Program-made: the position numbers and the translations under genes
Part shown: in pieces, positions 6,736 through 8,262 of the stretch
Layout of the letters: every line of letters starts with the position of its first letter
Numbering within the stretch: position 1 is the stretch's first letter
DNA from: Acidobacteriota bacterium
GTDB taxonomy: Bacteria > Acidobacteriota > Terriglobia > Terriglobales > Acidobacteriaceae
DNA: 8,262 nt
Reading direction: 5' to 3'
Assembly: GCA_021810735.1 (NCBI GenBank)
Contig: JAJZIF010000146.1
Location: forward strand, 1-8,262
The notes under the pieces: model-generated
What the model was told of the DNA's origin: nothing
The model's database searches: none
Seen by the model: only the letters and a program-made list of their open reading frames with translations

Positions 6736-6852
6736 TAGAGCATTTCCCCTATTACTGTGAACTTTCTGAATTCAACCAAGCGCAGCTTTTCTTAATGGAA
6801 AAGCTGCGTTGAGATTCTCTCTTCGGTCTATACCAATAGTGGAAATGCTCTA
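6736..6852. mobile_element. Palindromic MITE-like element with TA-bounded inverted ends
   Basis: The left end TAGAGCATTTCCcCTATT (6736-6753) is the reverse complement of the right end AATAGtGGAAATGCTCTA (6835-6852), 17 of 18 positions. Both ends are bounded by TA (6736-6737 and 6851-6852), as expected for a TA target duplicated by IS630/Tc1-mariner transposases. The core between the TAs is 113 bp, too short for a transposase, and has no open frame of note. A second perfect 11-bp inverted repeat sits at its centre, so nearly the whole element can fold. It lies between mnmA and the glycosyltransferase and breaks neither. A family assignment needs other copies or a parent IS; one copy alone cannot prove mobility. 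Confidence 0.65.
6781..6808. repeat. Central hairpin of the MITE-like element
   Basis: Perfect 11-bp inverted repeat CGCAGCTTTTC (6781-6791) and GAAAAGCTGCG (6798-6808) with loop ttaatg; a G-U and an A-U pair can extend it to 6779-6810. Downstream is TTGAGATTCTCTCTT, with Ts but no run, so it may slow or partly end transcription leaving mnmA. That role is inferred. Confidence 0.8.
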
Positions 6853-6947
6853 GATTCCATTTGAGCCGAGAAGAAGGATAGCCCTGCGGGGCGGGTGTGT
6901 TCGATGCCCCCGTGTTTCCGCCGCGTGATCTTCACGCTGGAGCGTTC

Positions 6948-7934
6948 ATGCCAATTTCGATTGTGATGCCGACATATAACGGGATGCCGTATGTGAAACA
7001 AGCGGTTGAGTCTGTCCTGCAGCAGTCTTGTCAAGACTGGGAATTGATCATCAGCGATGACGGTTCCGAGGACGGTACGCGCGAATATCTGGCGACGATT
7101 GAGGACCGACGTATCCAGGTGCATCAGCAGGAGAAGAATCTGGGCATCTTTGGGAATCTCAATTTTTTGTTTCGGCATGTGAGTTACGGGATCACCCAGA
7201 TTCTTTGTCAGGATGATTATTTCTTCGATGGCGGGGCATTACAGCGACTCACAGAGGAGTGGGCGAAGCTTCCGGCCGACGTGTCATTCCTGCGCTGCAA
7301 TCATGATCCCGGCAATGCGAATTCCGTGCTATCCGCTTTTGAGCGAGAGGTGTTACCCGAGCGAATCGATCCGCAGGTCTCAGATATTTACTTTGCCGTG
7401 TTCGGGTGCATCCCGGGCAATCTCTCGAATGTGTCGGTTCGGAGCGAAGCGGTGGCACGTGCGGGTTGGTTTCGTCCCGACCTTCCCTACGCCGGCGATT
7501 TCGAATTTTGGAGCCGGCTGGGACGCGTATCACCGTGGGCCTTGAGTCAGGCGAAGACAACGGTAGTGCGCAGCCATGATGGCCAGGCTTCCCACTTTCT
7601 AAATCTCAGGGGTGAATTGTTGCCGCAGATGCGCACGGTGCTGGAAACAGTGTATCCGCATGCTGTGGCTGCCGGGGCGCATGCATCCTGGCTTCGCCTT
7701 CTGATGACGGTGAACTATGTTGCCCAGCATAAAGACCGCGGTCTGAAGGGAGTCGTTCTGCAGCGGGATGCCACTTACCTGCGTCGCGCAATGCAGGAGT
7801 TCGATCAAGGAACGTTCGCATACGGTCCGTTTTTGAGCTGGCTTGTTTTTTTCGGGTCATTGGGTGGGAGAGCATTTCGCGTAACCATTGCACGCCGGCT
7901 GCTGGAAAAGACCGTTGCCGCTCCGGCTGCGTGA
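6948..7934 (+). CDS. Family 2 glycosyltransferase (GT-A fold)
   Basis: Transfers a sugar from a nucleotide-sugar donor, probably in exopolysaccharide, O-antigen or glycoconjugate synthesis at the inner face of the membrane; donor and acceptor cannot be told. It has 328 aa from the ATG at 6948, giving the standard N-terminus MPISIVMPTYNGMPYVKQAV. Also seen are WELIISDDGSEDGT (31-44), LCQDDYFF (86-93, the DXD-like metal/donor site) and YAGDFEFWSRLG (181-192, the usual acidic D-FEFW block). A short hydrophobic patch lies near the C-terminus (about 293-305), not clearly a membrane span. TGGAG (6938-6942) sits 5 nt before this ATG. The frame also extends to a GTG at 6897, but those 17 residues look unlike the family and lack a ribosome site. 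Base composition is noticeably less GC-rich than in the genes to the left, suggesting a variable polysaccharide region. Confidence 0.9.
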   Translation: MPISIVMPTYNGMPYVKQAVESVLQQSCQDWELIISDDGSEDGTREYLATIEDRRIQVHQQEKNLGIFGNLNFLFRHVSYGITQILCQDDYFFDGGALQRLTEEWAKLPADVSFLRCNHDPGNANSVLSAFEREVLPERIDPQVSDIYFAVFGCIPGNLSNVSVRSEAVARAGWFRPDLPYAGDFEFWSRLGRVSPWALSQAKTTVVRSHDGQASHFLNLRGELLPQMRTVLETVYPHAVAAGAHASWLRLLMTVNYVAQHKDRGLKGVVLQRDATYLRRAMQEFDQGTFAYGPFLSWLVFFGSLGGRAFRVTIARRLLEKTVAAPAA

Positions 7935-8262
7935 CGGTGCTCTGACGGCGCAGTCGCGCCCGGAGGAAGTTGGACTTAGGCCGTTGCAGTACTGCTGTCC
8001 TCCGTGTTCATCACAACTCATGATCCCGTTCAGGTCGTGTCCTTTTCCCCAGACCGCGATTATTGCCTGCGTGACTGCATGAAGATTTCGTCATTCTGCG
8101 CATGAAAAGCACGATTGTGTGAACCGCGTCTTATGATCACTGCAGTCCAAAATAGCGTCTTCCGTTCTGGACGGATGTTGATCTGAGAGGACATAGCGGC
8201 TGTACTCCGCGCAGATGGCAGATCGGGTTGGGCGGTTTGGAGTTATGCGTTGAGTGGTGTGC
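7935..8262. other. Intergenic stretch, no supportable gene
   Basis: No frame with a credible start, ribosome site and protein-like content was found on either strand. Considered and not called: a 44-codon frame on the - strand (8194-8060, begins MSSQINIRPERKTLFW) and two - strand frames open to the right edge. An inverted repeat CGGAGGA (7961-7967) / TCCTCCG (7998-8004) encloses a 10-bp palindrome GCAGTACTGC (7986-7995); without a T tract it is not a clear terminator. A promoter for the next gene, or a decayed gene, could lie here. Confidence 0.5.

Noticed and set aside
6897..6947. 17-residue N-terminal extension of the glycosyltransferase from a GTG
   Set aside because: The extension lacks family resemblance and a ribosome site; the ATG at 6948 has TGGAG at 5 nt and gives the canonical N-terminus.
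7869..7878. AGAGCATTTC inside the glycosyltransferase gene, identical to part of the MITE-like end
   Set aside because: Only 10 bases, no inverted partner nearby, and it lies in an intact reading frame; taken as chance.
7888..8082. 64-codon + strand frame overlapping the glycosyltransferase 3' end
   Set aside because: Overlaps the end of a real gene by 47 bases, with no ribosome site and no motif.
1..8262. CRISPR arrays, tRNA or rRNA genes, phage or toxin-antitoxin modules
   Set aside because: No regularly spaced direct repeats, no tRNA cloverleaf or rRNA core sequence, and no such protein families were seen on either strand.

Overview
The window looks like a chromosomal segment of a GC-rich heterotrophic bacterium. 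Gene content, protein style and G-rich third codon positions fit Acidobacteriota (Terriglobia-like), but this is inferred from general resemblance, with no marker gene or search behind it. Six genes for larger proteins lie on the + strand. The first is cut by the left edge. A probable small membrane-protein gene lies on the - strand.

Layout. 1-1512: 3' part of a penicillin-acylase-family (S45 Ntn-hydrolase) gene. 1513-1953: intergenic stretch with a candidate 54-aa membrane protein on the - strand (1631-1795). 1954-2865: farnesyl/geranylgeranyl-type diphosphate synthase (ispA-like). 2866-3115: regulatory region with two good sigma70-type promoter candidates ahead of citrate synthase. 3116-4249: citrate synthase (gltA), ended by a strong intrinsic terminator at 4271-4294. 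4360-5520: class I cysteine desulfurase (NifS/IscS type). 5581-6693: mnmA, the tRNA 2-thiouridylase. 6736-6852: a compact palindromic element with about 18-bp inverted ends bounded by TA, read here as a MITE of IS630/Tc1-mariner type. 6948-7934: family 2 glycosyltransferase, visibly less GC-rich than its neighbours. 7935-8262: no gene I can support.

How the genes fit together. The cysteine desulfurase and MnmA form a functional pair: the desulfurase takes sulfur from cysteine as a persulfide, and MnmA uses it to make 2-thiouridine at tRNA position 34. Both starts lack a clear Shine-Dalgarno sequence and have a -10-like hexamer very close upstream. IspA (isoprenoid precursors) and GltA (TCA cycle entry) are single housekeeping genes with their own signals. 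The acylase is probably periplasmic. The glycosyltransferase may be the edge of a surface-polysaccharide region that continues to the right.

I found no clearly new multi-gene system. The most interesting items are the MITE-like element, the small antisense membrane protein, and the citrate synthase leader with tandem promoters and an overlapping upstream reading frame.
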